Shown: piece after piece, positions 52,941 to 61,766 of the stretch
How positions within the stretch are numbered: position 1 is the first letter of the stretch
How the letters are laid out: each line of letters begins with the position of its first letter
The notes under the pieces: model-generated
What the model was told of the DNA's origin: nothing
Database searches by the model: none
What the model saw: the letters and a program-made list of their open reading frames with translations, nothing else
Made by a program: the position numbers and the translations under genes
From: Psychroserpens luteus
GTDB taxonomy: Bacteria > Bacteroidota > Bacteroidia > Flavobacteriales > Flavobacteriaceae
DNA length: 64,000 bases
Assembly (NCBI RefSeq): GCF_015319355.1
Contig: NZ_JADILU010000002.1
Coordinates: forward strand, 62,001-126,000
Reading direction: 5' to 3'

Positions 52941-53822
52941 ATGAAAAAACCAACTATCGGATTTATCGGACTTGGCCTTATGGGCGGAAACATGGTTGAA
53001 AATCTGCAAAAAAGAGGATTTGAACTTACAGTAATGGATCTTAATAAAGATGAAGTTGCAAAAGTTATCGCTCGCGGTAATGCGACTGAAGCTTCTACTC
53101 CAAAAGAATTAGCTGAAAAGAGCGATATTGTAATGTTCTGTCTTACTACTTCTGCTGTTGTTGAAAAGATCGTTTACGGTGAAGAAGGTATCCTGGCTGG
53201 TATTAAAGAAGGTAGTGTTTTGATCGATTTTGGTACATCGATTCCTGCATCTACTATCAAGATCGGTAAAGACTTAGCTGAAAAGGGAGCGGGAATGATT
53301 GATGCTCCACTTGGACGCACACCTGCTCATGCAAAAGACGGACTGCTTAACATTATGGCAGCTGGAAATAAAGATACTTTTGACAAGGTGAAACCAGTTC
53401 TTGACGAACAAGGTGAAAACATATTTTATCTAGGTGCTCTTGGTGCTGGTCATACGACTAAGCTTATCAATAATTTTATGGGTATGACAACTGTTGTTGC
53501 TATGTCTCAAGCTTTCGCAGCAGCGGAACTTGCAGGTGTAGATAAGCAGCAACTGTTTGATATCATGTCTTCAGGACCATCGAATTCACCATTCATGAAA
53601 TTCTGTAAACACTACGCTGTAGATCATGTAAGTGATTTAGGTTTCTCTATTGCTAATGCTAATAAAGATCTAGGTTATTTTGTACAGATGATGAATGATC
53701 TTGGTACAGTTTCTCAGATTGCTGAAGCTACTTCTGCAAATCTTCAGGAAGCTTTAGGTGCTGATATGGGTAATAAAAATGTACCTGAAATCTACGATTA
53801 TTTCATGAAGCTAGAGAAATAG
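52941..53822 (+). CDS. NAD(P)-dependent oxidoreductase, 3-hydroxyisobutyrate dehydrogenase family
   Basis: A 293-residue beta-hydroxyacid dehydrogenase. GFIGLGLMGGNMVENL is the cofactor-binding start, IDAPLGRTPAHAKDG the substrate region, and the catalytic Lys is in GAGHTTKLINNFMG. It could reduce tartronate or succinate semialdehyde or act on 3-hydroxyisobutyrate; this cannot be resolved. Leucine is encoded mostly by CTT with several CTG, whereas surrounding genes use TTA overwhelmingly, and the gene is slightly richer in G+C, suggesting recent horizontal gain. It has its own terminator at 53929-53962. Confidence 0.88.
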   Translation: MKKPTIGFIGLGLMGGNMVENLQKRGFELTVMDLNKDEVAKVIARGNATEASTPKELAEKSDIVMFCLTTSAVVEKIVYGEEGILAGIKEGSVLIDFGTSIPASTIKIGKDLAEKGAGMIDAPLGRTPAHAKDGLLNIMAAGNKDTFDKVKPVLDEQGENIFYLGALGAGHTTKLINNFMGMTTVVAMSQAFAAAELAGVDKQQLFDIMSSGPSNSPFMKFCKHYAVDHVSDLGFSIANANKDLGYFVQMMNDLGTVSQIAEATSANLQEALGADMGNKNVPEIYDYFMKLEK

Positions 53823-53928
53823 TAGATCTGCTAATTTGTTTTAATACTGAAAAAGTCCAGTATAGCTGAAGTTTTTAGGTCATAAAATAAAGACAGCAAA
53901 TTTTTTAAATGTTACTTTCAAATAAAAC

Positions 53929-53962
53929 AAAAACCACTTTGCTTTCGCAAAGTGGTTTTTTA
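53929..53962. terminator. Bidirectional intrinsic terminator
   Basis: AAAAACCACTTTGC (53929-53942) pairs with GCAAAGTGGTTTTT (53947-53960), with TTTC in the loop. It lies between the plus-strand dehydrogenase and the minus-strand peroxiredoxin operon. Confidence 0.9.
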
Positions 53963-53987
53963 TTACTAATTTTTATTGGTCTACTTT

Positions 53988-54245
53988 CTACTTATCAATA
54001 GATCCTAAAACACGTTTCATAAAGTTGTTTACTGCATCTTTTTTAGTTGCACCTTCTTTAATCATTTTATTAACTTCAATTGCACCATACATGTTAGAGA
54101 TTAATTCTCCAATAACATCTAGTTCTTCATCTTTTAGAGAAGGAACTTCGGTTAAAGCTTCTAAAGTTTCAATGGTTTCAACGATGTAGTCTTCATCATT
54201 GTCTTCAATAAATTGCGTTAGGTGTTTTATTACTGGTAATTTCAT
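53988..54245 (-). CDS. Small acidic protein of the peroxiredoxin operon (DUF6952-like)
   Basis: An 85-residue, strongly acidic helical protein from ATG 54245 (MKLPVIKHLTQFIEDNDED); an upstream ATG at 54257 is possible. The domain ALTEVPSLKDEELDVIGELISNMYGAIEVNKMIKEG is recognisable as the small protein found after thioredoxin in flavobacterial peroxiredoxin operons (from memory). Its role is unknown. It is the last gene of the minus-strand Prx-Trx group. Confidence 0.78.
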   Translation of the reverse strand: MKLPVIKHLTQFIEDNDEDYIVETIETLEALTEVPSLKDEELDVIGELISNMYGAIEVNKMIKEGATKKDAVNNFMKRVLGSIDK

Positions 54246-54358
54246 CTCATCATCCATCTTCCCAAAGGGAAAATTATTTTTAATTAATATTTTCTAGCCT
54301 TATAGAATGCAGCCGAAAGGTTTAAAGTTTCGGCTGCGATCTATTTGGTATTTCTAGT

Positions 54359-54667
54359 TTATAAGACCTCGTTTACTAAATCTTTTAAAACATCAAACTT
54401 GTTAGTTTGTACTTGATCAACAAAATCGCCATTTTTAAAAGTTGCAAAGGTTGGTAAATTATCAACTGTTGCTAATTTTCTAGATTCTGGAAATTTCTCT
54501 GCATCAGCCATAATAAACGTGATGTTTTCATTTTCCGAAGCTAACTTTTTAAACTTTGGTTTCATGATTCTACAGTTTCCACACCAAGTGGCAGAATACT
54601 GTACAACCACGGTTTCATTCTCTGAAATTAATTCAGATAAATTATCTTGTTCTAATTCCTTAACCAT
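54359..54667 (-). CDS. Thioredoxin family protein
   Basis: A 102-residue thioredoxin from ATG 54667 (MVKELEQDNL); a TTG two codons upstream could also start. The active site is SATWCGNCRIMKPKF (WCGNC instead of WCGPC) and the cis-Pro is in VDNLPTFATFKNGDFVD. Located 8 bp after the peroxiredoxin gene on the same strand, it is probably its dedicated reductant. Asn in the active site will alter redox potential relative to standard TrxA (inference). Confidence 0.92.
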   Translation of the reverse strand: MVKELEQDNLSELISENETVVVQYSATWCGNCRIMKPKFKKLASENENITFIMADAEKFPESRKLATVDNLPTFATFKNGDFVDQVQTNKFDVLKDLVNEVL

Positions 54668-54674
54668 GATCAAC

Positions 54675-55319
54675 TTAGTTTAAATGTGCTTTCAAGTATT
54701 CAGCAGTACCTTTAGCATTAGCTTGCATTGCATCTTTTCCTTCTTCCCAGTTTGCAGGACAAACTTCTCCTTTTTCTTGTACGTGAGTTAAAGCATCAAT
54801 GATTCTTAAATATTCGTTGACGTTTCTTCCTAAAGGCATATTGTTAATGCTTTCGTGTTGGATTGTTCCTTCTTCATCAATGATGTACGTAGCTCTGTAA
54901 GTTACATTATCACCTTCTACTGTGTATAATCCAGTTTCTTCGTTAAAAGTTCCTTCGGAAATATCTAAAATATCAAGTGCAGATGCTAAGTTTCTATTTG
55001 AGTCTGCTAATATTGGGTAAGTTACACCTTCAATTCCTCCGTTATCTTTTGCAGTACTTAACCATGCAAAATGAACTTCGGCAGTATCACAAGATGCTCC
55101 AATAACAATTGTGTTTCTTTTTTCAAATTCTGCTTGAGCAGCTTGAAACGCGTGTAATTCTGTTGGGCAAACAAAAGTGAAATCTTTTGGGTACCAAAAT
55201 AATACTACTTTTTTATTGTTGTTTTTTGCTTCTTCAAGAACGTTGAGTTTGAAAGTGTCACCCATATCGTTCATTGCATTGACGTTTAAATCTGGAAATT
55301 TTTTACCTACTAAAGCCAT
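54675..55319 (-). CDS. Peroxiredoxin, AhpC/TSA family
   Basis: A 214-residue typical 2-Cys peroxiredoxin. The peroxidatic Cys is in KDFTFVCPTELHAFQ near residue 50, and the resolving Cys in GEVCPANWEEG near residue 185, at the usual spacing. The family reduces H2O2 and organic peroxides. First gene of an operon with thioredoxin and a small acidic protein. It sits 3 kb from katG, so two peroxide defences are close together. Confidence 0.94.
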   Translation of the reverse strand: MALVGKKFPDLNVNAMNDMGDTFKLNVLEEAKNNNKKVVLFWYPKDFTFVCPTELHAFQAAQAEFEKRNTIVIGASCDTAEVHFAWLSTAKDNGGIEGVTYPILADSNRNLASALDILDISEGTFNEETGLYTVEGDNVTYRATYIIDEEGTIQHESINNMPLGRNVNEYLRIIDALTHVQEKGEVCPANWEEGKDAMQANAKGTAEYLKAHLN

Positions 55320-55523
55320 ATCTATATTTTTTAATTGTTGTTATAATTTTATACAAAATTAAAGAATAGAATAGGTAATCAAAATAGGAATTAATTATAA
55401 GAAACTATGAAATGATAGTATGAAAGAATGGCTTTAAGAAAGTACGTCAAAATGTGCTAATTTGGCAACAAACAAGTGTTCAAATTGTCAACTATGCAAA
55501 TATCATCTAATAATGATGCATAT

Positions 55524-57197
55524 CTATTTTTGCTTCTTTTTCAATTCTCGTATTTTTATTGAAAAAGCTGCAAAAACCAAAGTGGTAAAAGGACTTAGCC
55601 AATTAAAAATAGCGTAGGCAAAATACTCACCAACACCAACACCTAAAACACCAGATTGGTAAGCTCCACAAGTGTTCCAAGGAATTAATACAGATGTCAC
55701 AGTACCAGAATCTTCTAGAGTTCTAGATAAGTTTTCTGGAGCAAGACCTTTATCTTTATAAGCTTGTTTAAACATCTTTCCTGGAATAACTATAGCGAGA
55801 TATTGATCTGATGCAATAATATTTAACCCTAAACAACTTGCAACAGTAGCAGCAAAGAGACCAAAGACTGAAGTTGCAATAGAAAGTAATGCGTTTGTAA
55901 TTCTTGATAATGCTCCAATCCCATCCATAATACCTCCAAAAACCATAGCGCAAATGATGAGGTATATCGTCCATAGCATTCCGTTCATTCCACCAGCACT
56001 AAATAGTTGTTTTAGTTTGTCAATCGTTAGAAGTCTACTTAAACTCTCAGTTTTTAAGTTTAATGTGTTTTTATCATAATTTGCATTAGCAAAAACTTGT
56101 GCTAATTCATCGTTAGAGAAATTTTTATCAATACCACCATCAGTAAACAAAGTCGCAAGATTCTTATTGTCATTTATTGCTTCAATATCTTGTGTGTTGA
56201 GATTGGCAACATAAGCAGAGTCATCTATAGGAATGTTTGTATCTGTGAGTACTGCATTCACAATAGTTTTAGTTTTTGATCCTGTAACATCTTCTATAAC
56301 ATCTGGTTGAAAAACGAGAGCAAAAACAATTGCTAAAATGACTCCGGTTCCTAAAGCGATTAACGGTTTTGTTTTTAAAAGAATTAATGCAACAACAGCA
56401 ACAGGTACCAAAAATAACCAAGGAGTGATATTAAACGTCGTATCAATAGTTTCTAAAATTTGAGAGATATCTGCATTTCCTGTAGTATCTATTGAGGCAC
56501 TTATAATTCCGAAGAAAATCAACGTCACAATAATGGTTGGTACAGTTGTATAGGTCATGTATTTTATATGTGTAAACAAATCTGTTCCAGCCATAGCAGG
56601 AGCAAGGTTTGTTGTATCACTTAAAGGCGACATTTTATCTCCAAAATAAGCTCCGGAAATCACTGCTCCAGCAATCATTCCAGGATTAATACCTAAAGCT
56701 GTACCAATACCAACCAAAGCAATACCAACTGTTGCTGAGGTCGTCCAAGAACTACCTGTAGCAATAGAAATCACTGCAGCAATAATCACAGAGGCTGGTA
56801 AAAATATCTCTGGACTTAACACTTGCAAACCATAATAAACCATGGCAGGAATCACACCACTAATGAGCCAAGTACCAGCAAGAGCACCAACTAAGAGCAA
56901 TATCATGATAGGTACAAAAATACTTTTTAGGTTTTCCCAAACCTCTTTTAGCATTAGATCTATCGAGACTTTGTTAAAGAAGCCAACAATAGCAGCTACT
57001 ATACCTCCAAGCAATAAAATAATTTGATTAGTATAACCTCCAAACCATTCTTGACCATCAACAAAAAAGATATTATAAGCTAACATTCCCATTAAAATGA
57101 TAACAGGAATTAAGGCTTCAAAAAAATTAAGTTCCTTATTATCAACGATATTTTGATCTTTAGCTTTAAATTCTGAAATGTTTTTGTCGTCGCTCAT
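55524..57197 (-). CDS. NhaC-family Na+/H+ antiporter
   Basis: A 557-residue inner-membrane antiporter. Motifs are SSWTTSATVGIALVGIG and SGAYFGDKMSPLSDTTNLAPA, both of the NhaC family, and DQYLAIVIPGKMFKQAY/ EDSGTVTSVLIPWNTCGAY near the C terminus. An unusual hydrophilic stretch of roughly 90 residues (about 295-390, with SKTKTIVNAVLTDTNIP and FSNDELAQVFANA) interrupts the membrane domain. Usual NhaC proteins are about 460-490 residues, so this accounts for the extra length. Antiport of Na+ is by homology. Confidence 0.88.
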   Translation of the reverse strand: MSDDKNISEFKAKDQNIVDNKELNFFEALIPVIILMGMLAYNIFFVDGQEWFGGYTNQIILLLGGIVAAIVGFFNKVSIDLMLKEVWENLKSIFVPIMILLLVGALAGTWLISGVIPAMVYYGLQVLSPEIFLPASVIIAAVISIATGSSWTTSATVGIALVGIGTALGINPGMIAGAVISGAYFGDKMSPLSDTTNLAPAMAGTDLFTHIKYMTYTTVPTIIVTLIFFGIISASIDTTGNADISQILETIDTTFNITPWLFLVPVAVVALILLKTKPLIALGTGVILAIVFALVFQPDVIEDVTGSKTKTIVNAVLTDTNIPIDDSAYVANLNTQDIEAINDNKNLATLFTDGGIDKNFSNDELAQVFANANYDKNTLNLKTESLSRLLTIDKLKQLFSAGGMNGMLWTIYLIICAMVFGGIMDGIGALSRITNALLSIATSVFGLFAATVASCLGLNIIASDQYLAIVIPGKMFKQAYKDKGLAPENLSRTLEDSGTVTSVLIPWNTCGAYQSGVLGVGVGEYFAYAIFNWLSPFTTLVFAAFSIKIRELKKKQK

Positions 57198-57299
57198 TTA
57201 ATAGAAGTGTCGGTTTACACTTGTAATGTTACAATAATGTTGGCTATTCTGCAAATCATAATTGTTACGCGCTTTTGTACTTCTATTCTAAAAACAGAA

Positions 57300-57548
57300 A
57301 TGGATTCATCAACTTAAATTGTTTTAGGAGCTGCTTTTGGAGAAGGGATTCTAGATGAAAAGAGAGGAAATAAAGCCTTATTATTTGGAGTGATTAGAGG
57401 TGCTATTCTAAATTTAAATGTATTCTTCGGAAAATTATTTTACTACAACGAAATGGATCTCATATTATTCCATAGAGGTTTTATGCACTCAATTTTGTTT
57501 TTCGTTTTGGCTGCATTTGTATTGTGTTGGCTTGTACATAAATTGTAG
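57300..57548 (+). pseudogene. Truncated DUF457/YdjM-like membrane hydrolase gene
   Basis: The reading frame begins MDSST at 57300, stops at TAA 57315-57317 and then continues in the same frame: IVLGAAFGEGILDEKRGNKALL, VFFGKLFYYNEMDLILFHRGFMHSI and LAAFVLCWLVHKL, ending at TAG 57546-57548. This is the N-terminal half of a metal-dependent hydrolase of the DUF457 (YdjM/YbcI) type, including the FHRGFMHS motif. The family needs about 300 residues; the stop codon (probably CAA to TAA) and the missing C-terminal half show decay. The remaining 549-bp gap, 57197-57746, holds no other gene. Confidence 0.72.
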
Positions 57549-57745
57549 AATACCGGAAATCAATTACATACAACCAATTAGTTTTTCAACAAATAGTTGA
57601 TTAATTACTTGTAACTGTTTAAGGATTAGAGCACTTGGTCGGATTTTTATATCCTATAAACATGAAAATCTGCTTTATATCGAAAACTTGTGACTTTACA
57701 TAATTTGGGTGTCCAAATAGTAACATTAATTAATTAGCTGTCAGT

Positions 57746-58171
57746 ATGTTAACTATTTCACCTTCTATTTCTAATCAATTTTCTTACAGGTCTTTTGTTT
57801 TTCACCACATCAATATGATTGGTGAAATGATTATAAAAAATCTTAATTTTTTAATGATTTCAAAATCTGTTTTACAAGAGATAGAGGTTATCTCTCCAAT
57901 TATAATTGAGCCTTCAATATCAAAAAACAAGAAGAATAGTAATGAACCAGAGTCTAATTTTGAACTCTTTCAATGGAAGCTAAGAAAGAATTTAGAAACA
58001 CTAACATTTTTGGCAGAGCTAGAGTCGCGCTACGATGTTAATAAAAGATTGCCAAAGTTTGTTGACGAATGTTATGCTATAAAAGTTGAAGTACAGCAAA
58101 AAACTATTGAGCTAACTAAAAAATTAGCGTCTTATAAAAATCTACATACAAATAAGACTGCGTCTTTTTAA
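57746..58171 (+). CDS. Hypothetical protein
   Basis: A frame of 141 codons; the conserved-looking part probably starts at Met 24 (MIGEMIIKNLNFLM) since the first 23 codons look untranslated in composition. The product is charged and largely alpha-helical (NFELFQWKLRKNLETLTFLAELESRYDVN near the middle). No family recognised. A terminator follows directly at 58178-58210. Real coding status is uncertain but supported by that terminator and length. Confidence 0.5.
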   Translation: MLTISPSISNQFSYRSFVFHHINMIGEMIIKNLNFLMISKSVLQEIEVISPIIIEPSISKNKKNSNEPESNFELFQWKLRKNLETLTFLAELESRYDVNKRLPKFVDECYAIKVEVQQKTIELTKKLASYKNLHTNKTASF

Positions 58172-58177
58172 TATAAA

Positions 58178-58210
58178 AAACCTCACAGATTTTAAAAACC
58201 TGTGAGGTTT
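58178..58210. terminator. Bidirectional intrinsic terminator
   Basis: AAACCTCACAG (58178-58188) pairs with CTGTGAGGTTT (58200-58210), with A and T tracts on both flanks; it serves both the hypothetical gene and the convergent methionine gamma-lyase. Confidence 0.88.
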
Positions 58211-58218
58211 GTTTTTAT

Positions 58219-59433
58219 TTAAGCCATTTCTGGTTCTAAAATATTTAATTTTTCCATACACTCACGCATCATGTTGTAAGTGCGTTCAATATCTGCATCT
58301 AAACCAATTGAGAAACGAATTAAGCCATCACTTAATCCCATTTCTTTTTGTTCTTCTTCAGGAATTTCCGAAGAAGTAGAACTTCCAGGAGCAGAGAATA
58401 ACGTTTTATAAAACCCTAAACTCACAGCTAAGTAACCTAAGTTTTTCTCTTGCATAAGTTCCATAAGTTCGTTTGCTTTATCAAGGCTTCCAACGTCAAC
58501 GGTGAGCATGCCTCCAAATCCATATTTTTCATTCATCATAGATGTGAATAACTCATGAGAAGGATGTGATGCCAATCCTGGATAAACCGTTTTTAGTCCG
58601 TCGTTTTCAAATTTTTCAGCTAAATATGTAGCATTCAAACTGTGTTGTTGCATTCTAATATGTAAAGTTCTTAAGTTTTTTAATACTGAAGCAGCTCTTA
58701 AACTATCCATAGTAGAACCTAAAAGCATTGAAGCTCCACTGTTTACATTTCTAAGATCGTTAATAAACTCTTGAGTACCACAAACAACTCCTCCAACAGT
58801 ATCACTAGAACCATTAATGAATTTAGTTAAACTGTGAATCACAACATCTGCTCCTAATTTTGCAGGAGATATTGATAAAGGTGAAAACGTATTATCTACG
58901 ATTAATTTTAAATTATGACGTTTAGCAATCTCAGCAAGACCTTTGATATCTGCAACTTCTAATAGAGGGTTACTAACAGACTCGCAGTATAATACTTTTG
59001 TATTTTTTGTAATTGCAGCTTCAACAACATCTAGTTTTGTAATGTCAACAAAAGACGTTTCAATATTAAAACGAGGTGTGAAGTTTTTTAAGAATGCATA
59101 AGTTCCTCCGTAAATAGTTCTACTAGATACAACATGATCTCCTGCACCACATAATTGCATTAAAACAGGTGTAATTGCTCCCATTCCAGAGGCAGAAACA
59201 TTTGCAGTTTCAGTACCTTCCATTGCTGCCAATGCTTCACCTAAATATAAATTTGAAGGTGTAGAGTGACGTGAGTATAAATAACAACCATCTGCATTAC
59301 CTTCAAAGGTATCAAACATTGTTTTTGCTGAAAGAAAGGTGTACGTTGACGAATCTGAAATTGAAGGGTTTACACCTCCAAATTCTCCAAAGTATTGTAA
59401 ATCTTGTATGCTATTTGCTGGTTTAAAAGCCAT
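58219..59433 (-). CDS. Cys/Met metabolism PLP enzyme, methionine gamma-lyase type
   Basis: A 404-residue PLP enzyme of the cystathionine gamma-lyase/methionine gamma-lyase fold. TYTFLSAKTMFDTFEG and CYLYSRHSTPSNLYLGEALAAMEGTE bind the cofactor of the neighbouring subunit; VSNPLLEVADI and IVDNTFSPLS follow, and the PLP Lys is in VIHSLTKFINGSSDTVGG. No O-acyl-homoserine specificity is obvious. A divergent Lrp/AsnC regulator suggests amino-acid-responsive control, which fits methionine degradation (inference). Confidence 0.85.
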   Translation of the reverse strand: MAFKPANSIQDLQYFGEFGGVNPSISDSSTYTFLSAKTMFDTFEGNADGCYLYSRHSTPSNLYLGEALAAMEGTETANVSASGMGAITPVLMQLCGAGDHVVSSRTIYGGTYAFLKNFTPRFNIETSFVDITKLDVVEAAITKNTKVLYCESVSNPLLEVADIKGLAEIAKRHNLKLIVDNTFSPLSISPAKLGADVVIHSLTKFINGSSDTVGGVVCGTQEFINDLRNVNSGASMLLGSTMDSLRAASVLKNLRTLHIRMQQHSLNATYLAEKFENDGLKTVYPGLASHPSHELFTSMMNEKYGFGGMLTVDVGSLDKANELMELMQEKNLGYLAVSLGFYKTLFSAPGSSTSSEIPEEEQKEMGLSDGLIRFSIGLDADIERTYNMMRECMEKLNILEPEMA

Positions 59434-59614
59434 ATCTATTAAGTTTAATTAAAAGTTTATTTGATTAATTTAACATCAAATGTGATGCTATTTAGATTAA
59501 AATACAATACTTAGTTGATTAATTAGAATATAAAACTATATAATTGCCTTATTATGGTTATTTTTGTGAGCTCTGCTGAGCTAGTAATTATTAAACTGAA
59601 AATCTTTCAAAATC

Positions 59615-60079
59615 ATGATACAATTAGATGCTATAGATAAAAAGTTGCTGCATTTACTTCAAGTGGATAGCAAACAAACCAATAAAGAACTTTCTGGTAA
59701 ATTAAATCTATCTGTTACAGCAGTTTATGAGCGCATTAAGAAATTAGAACGCGCTCAAATAATTTCTGGATATGTTGCCTTAGTAGATAAAAAGCAAGTA
59801 GATAGATCATTCGTGACATTTTGTAGTATTAAATTATTGCAGCACACTCAAGATTTTGTGGTTAAATTTGAAAAAGAGGTGACTAAACTAGATGAGGTTT
59901 TAGAATGTTATCACATAAGTGGAGATTATGATTATTTGCTTAAAGTTATTGTTGCAGATATGGATGAGTTTAGAGAGTTTATGGTCAAAAAATTGACAAC
60001 AATAAGTCATATTGGGAGTACACACAGCGCCTTCATGATTAGCGAAGTAAAACACACCACTGCAATTAATGTAGGATAA
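59615..60079 (+). CDS. Lrp/AsnC family transcriptional regulator
   Basis: A 154-residue feast/famine regulator. The N-terminal HTH (KLLHLLQVDSKQTNKELSGKLNLSVTAVYERIKKLE) is followed by the RAM ligand domain (VLECYHISGDYDYLLKVIVADMDEF). Divergent from the methionine gamma-lyase gene with 180 bp between, where it probably binds; local dyads such as CATCAAATGTGATG are present but not assigned. It is a normal-length Lrp homologue. Confidence 0.93.
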   Translation: MIQLDAIDKKLLHLLQVDSKQTNKELSGKLNLSVTAVYERIKKLERAQIISGYVALVDKKQVDRSFVTFCSIKLLQHTQDFVVKFEKEVTKLDEVLECYHISGDYDYLLKVIVADMDEFREFMVKKLTTISHIGSTHSAFMISEVKHTTAINVG

Positions 60080-60097
60080 ATAGGTTACCTTTAAAAG

Positions 60098-60724
60098 ATG
60101 CAATCTACAGTTTATAAACTTTCCGAATTATTCATCATTTTCATTCTAGTACCTGTCAGTTTTGCAATTGACTATCCAATTTGGATTAAAATGATCATTG
60201 GCGTTTTAGGATTTATGTATGTTCTGTTTGTATTGCTGCGTATTGAAAAAAACAAGTTTAAAATTGCTCAACATCTTAATTGGAAATCTTTTTTTAAACG
60301 TACTTTCATTCAACTAACCATTATTGCAGTACTAACGACTTTATATATGTTGTTTGTAGATCCACCAAACCTTTATGTTGTCGTTTTGAATAAACCGTTA
60401 ATGTGGCTCATACTTCTATTTGTTTACAGTGTTTTTTCTGTATATCCTCAAGAATTAATTTATCGTACTTTCTATTTTCAGCGTTATCAATCGCTATTCA
60501 AAAATGAAACGCTTTTCATTATTATAAATGCAACGTTATTTTCTTTAGCGCATTTATTCTTTAGAAATGGTCTCGTCATGATCCTGACGTTCATTGGAGG
60601 AATCCTCTTTGCATTAACATATAAAAAGACAAAATCTACGCTTTTAGTGACTATAGAACATGCAATTTATGGCTGTTGGTTATTTACAGTTGGGATGGGA
60701 GAGATGCTTGGTTTTCCAAGTTAA
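60098..60724 (+). CDS. CPBP (CAAX protease-like) membrane protein
   Basis: A 208-residue protein with about six membrane helices. The CPBP domain occupies about 110-205: the first motif reads PQELIYRTFYF where the family has E-E-x-x-x-R (here Gln replaces the first Glu), and the second motif is LFSLAHLFFRN with a conserved His. The loss of the first Glu may abolish protease activity. It starts 19 bp after lrp, so it may be cotranscribed with it. Confidence 0.82.
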   Translation: MQSTVYKLSELFIIFILVPVSFAIDYPIWIKMIIGVLGFMYVLFVLLRIEKNKFKIAQHLNWKSFFKRTFIQLTIIAVLTTLYMLFVDPPNLYVVVLNKPLMWLILLFVYSVFSVYPQELIYRTFYFQRYQSLFKNETLFIIINATLFSLAHLFFRNGLVMILTFIGGILFALTYKKTKSTLLVTIEHAIYGCWLFTVGMGEMLGFPS

Positions 60725-60770
60725 AAAAAACTATTAAATTTATGCCACTCCAAATTACATCAATGTTATA

Positions 60771-61541
60771 ATGAAGTACAATCAAATCAAGGACTTATAT
60801 AAAACAATTTTTCAATCTTACGATAAACCTTCGTTACAAGAACATATTAAGAAAATCATAGAGTTAGATAAGTTTTTACCATACAGTTCTACGTTTTTTT
60901 GTATAACGAATACCCAAGATTTAAAATTTGAATTCATTAGTAAAAATTTTAAAGCATGCTTAGGATTAGATCCTGTAGAATTAAAGACTAATGGTATGCG
61001 TTATTTTTGGCGTAGAATTCATCCAGATGACATAAAAGGATGGTTAACTGCATTAAATGAGCTTATGGAATTTACACTTAGTGAGATTTCAGAAGAGAAA
61101 AGAGAACGTGCAAACTACACTTGGAATTTTAGATTTAAAAATGCAGATGATGTTTATGTTAATATCATTCAAAATACAACACCTTTAGCTTTTGATTCTG
61201 ATGGGAAACCTATTATAGGATTAGCACATTACACTGTTTTGCATCCCAATATTAAAATGGAACTCAATGCTTCTGCCAAATTACTTAATGAGCAAAACGA
61301 ATATGAGACTATCTATTTTAATAATTTTTCTCAAAAATTATTAAGTGAAGTTGTGAGTAACAGAGAGCGAGACGTGATTAGGTTACTTTTACAAGATTAT
61401 TCAAGTAAGCTCATTTCAGAAAAATTAAATATTAGTCCACATACTGTTGATACTCATAGGAGAAATATCCTCAAAAAATTCAATATTTCTTCAACAGGAG
61501 AACTTATTGGGATGATGAAAATGAATCAGCATTTTTTATAA
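60771..61541 (+). CDS. PAS-domain LuxR-type transcriptional regulator
   Basis: A 256-residue regulator. Residues about 45-170 form a PAS domain (FCITNTQDLKFEFISKNFKACLGLDPVELK, then FWRRIHPDD and NYTWNFRFKNADDVYVN). The LuxR-type HTH is at the end (SNRERDVIRLLLQDYSSKLISEKLNISPHTVDTHRRNILKKF). No receiver domain is present, so signal input is through PAS. Target genes unknown. A 19-bp palindrome lies directly after its stop. Confidence 0.9.
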   Translation: MKYNQIKDLYKTIFQSYDKPSLQEHIKKIIELDKFLPYSSTFFCITNTQDLKFEFISKNFKACLGLDPVELKTNGMRYFWRRIHPDDIKGWLTALNELMEFTLSEISEEKRERANYTWNFRFKNADDVYVNIIQNTTPLAFDSDGKPIIGLAHYTVLHPNIKMELNASAKLLNEQNEYETIYFNNFSQKLLSEVVSNRERDVIRLLLQDYSSKLISEKLNISPHTVDTHRRNILKKFNISSTGELIGMMKMNQHFL

Positions 61542-61550
61542 AATCATAGA

Positions 61551-61569
61551 AATACTCAAATTGAGTATT
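61551..61569. promoter_or_regulatory. 19-bp palindrome after the LuxR-type gene
   Basis: AATACTCAA-A-TTGAGTATT has perfect 9-bp arms. It lies 10 bp past the LuxR-type stop and about 59 bp before a terminator. Could be an operator of unknown target or part of a 3' RNA hairpin. Confidence 0.3.
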
Positions 61570-61627
61570 GTAATACCTATTGAAAATATCGAGTTTTGAA
61601 CTGTTATTAATTGAATAGGGAAAATAT

Positions 61628-61673
61628 GCTCATTCTACTTAGATTTTTTAATCTAATAAGAATGGGCTTTTTT
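61628..61673 (+). terminator. Intrinsic terminator before lpdA
   Basis: GCTCATTCTACTTAGATT (from 61628) pairs imperfectly with AATCTAATAAGAATGGGC (to 61667), then TTTTTTATTTTT. It ends the LuxR-type gene. Confidence 0.82.
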
Positions 61674-61766
61674 ATTTTTAAGGTCTTAAATTTTAAAAAT
61701 AATAGTAATTCATTAATCAAAATTGTACTTTTGTTTATGTATTAAAATTAGATAAAAATATAGTTT

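Noticed and set aside
52785-53009. 74-codon minus-strand frame across the dehydrogenase start
   Set aside because: Low-complexity Lys/Phe-rich product overlapping both the GNAT leader and the dehydrogenase start.
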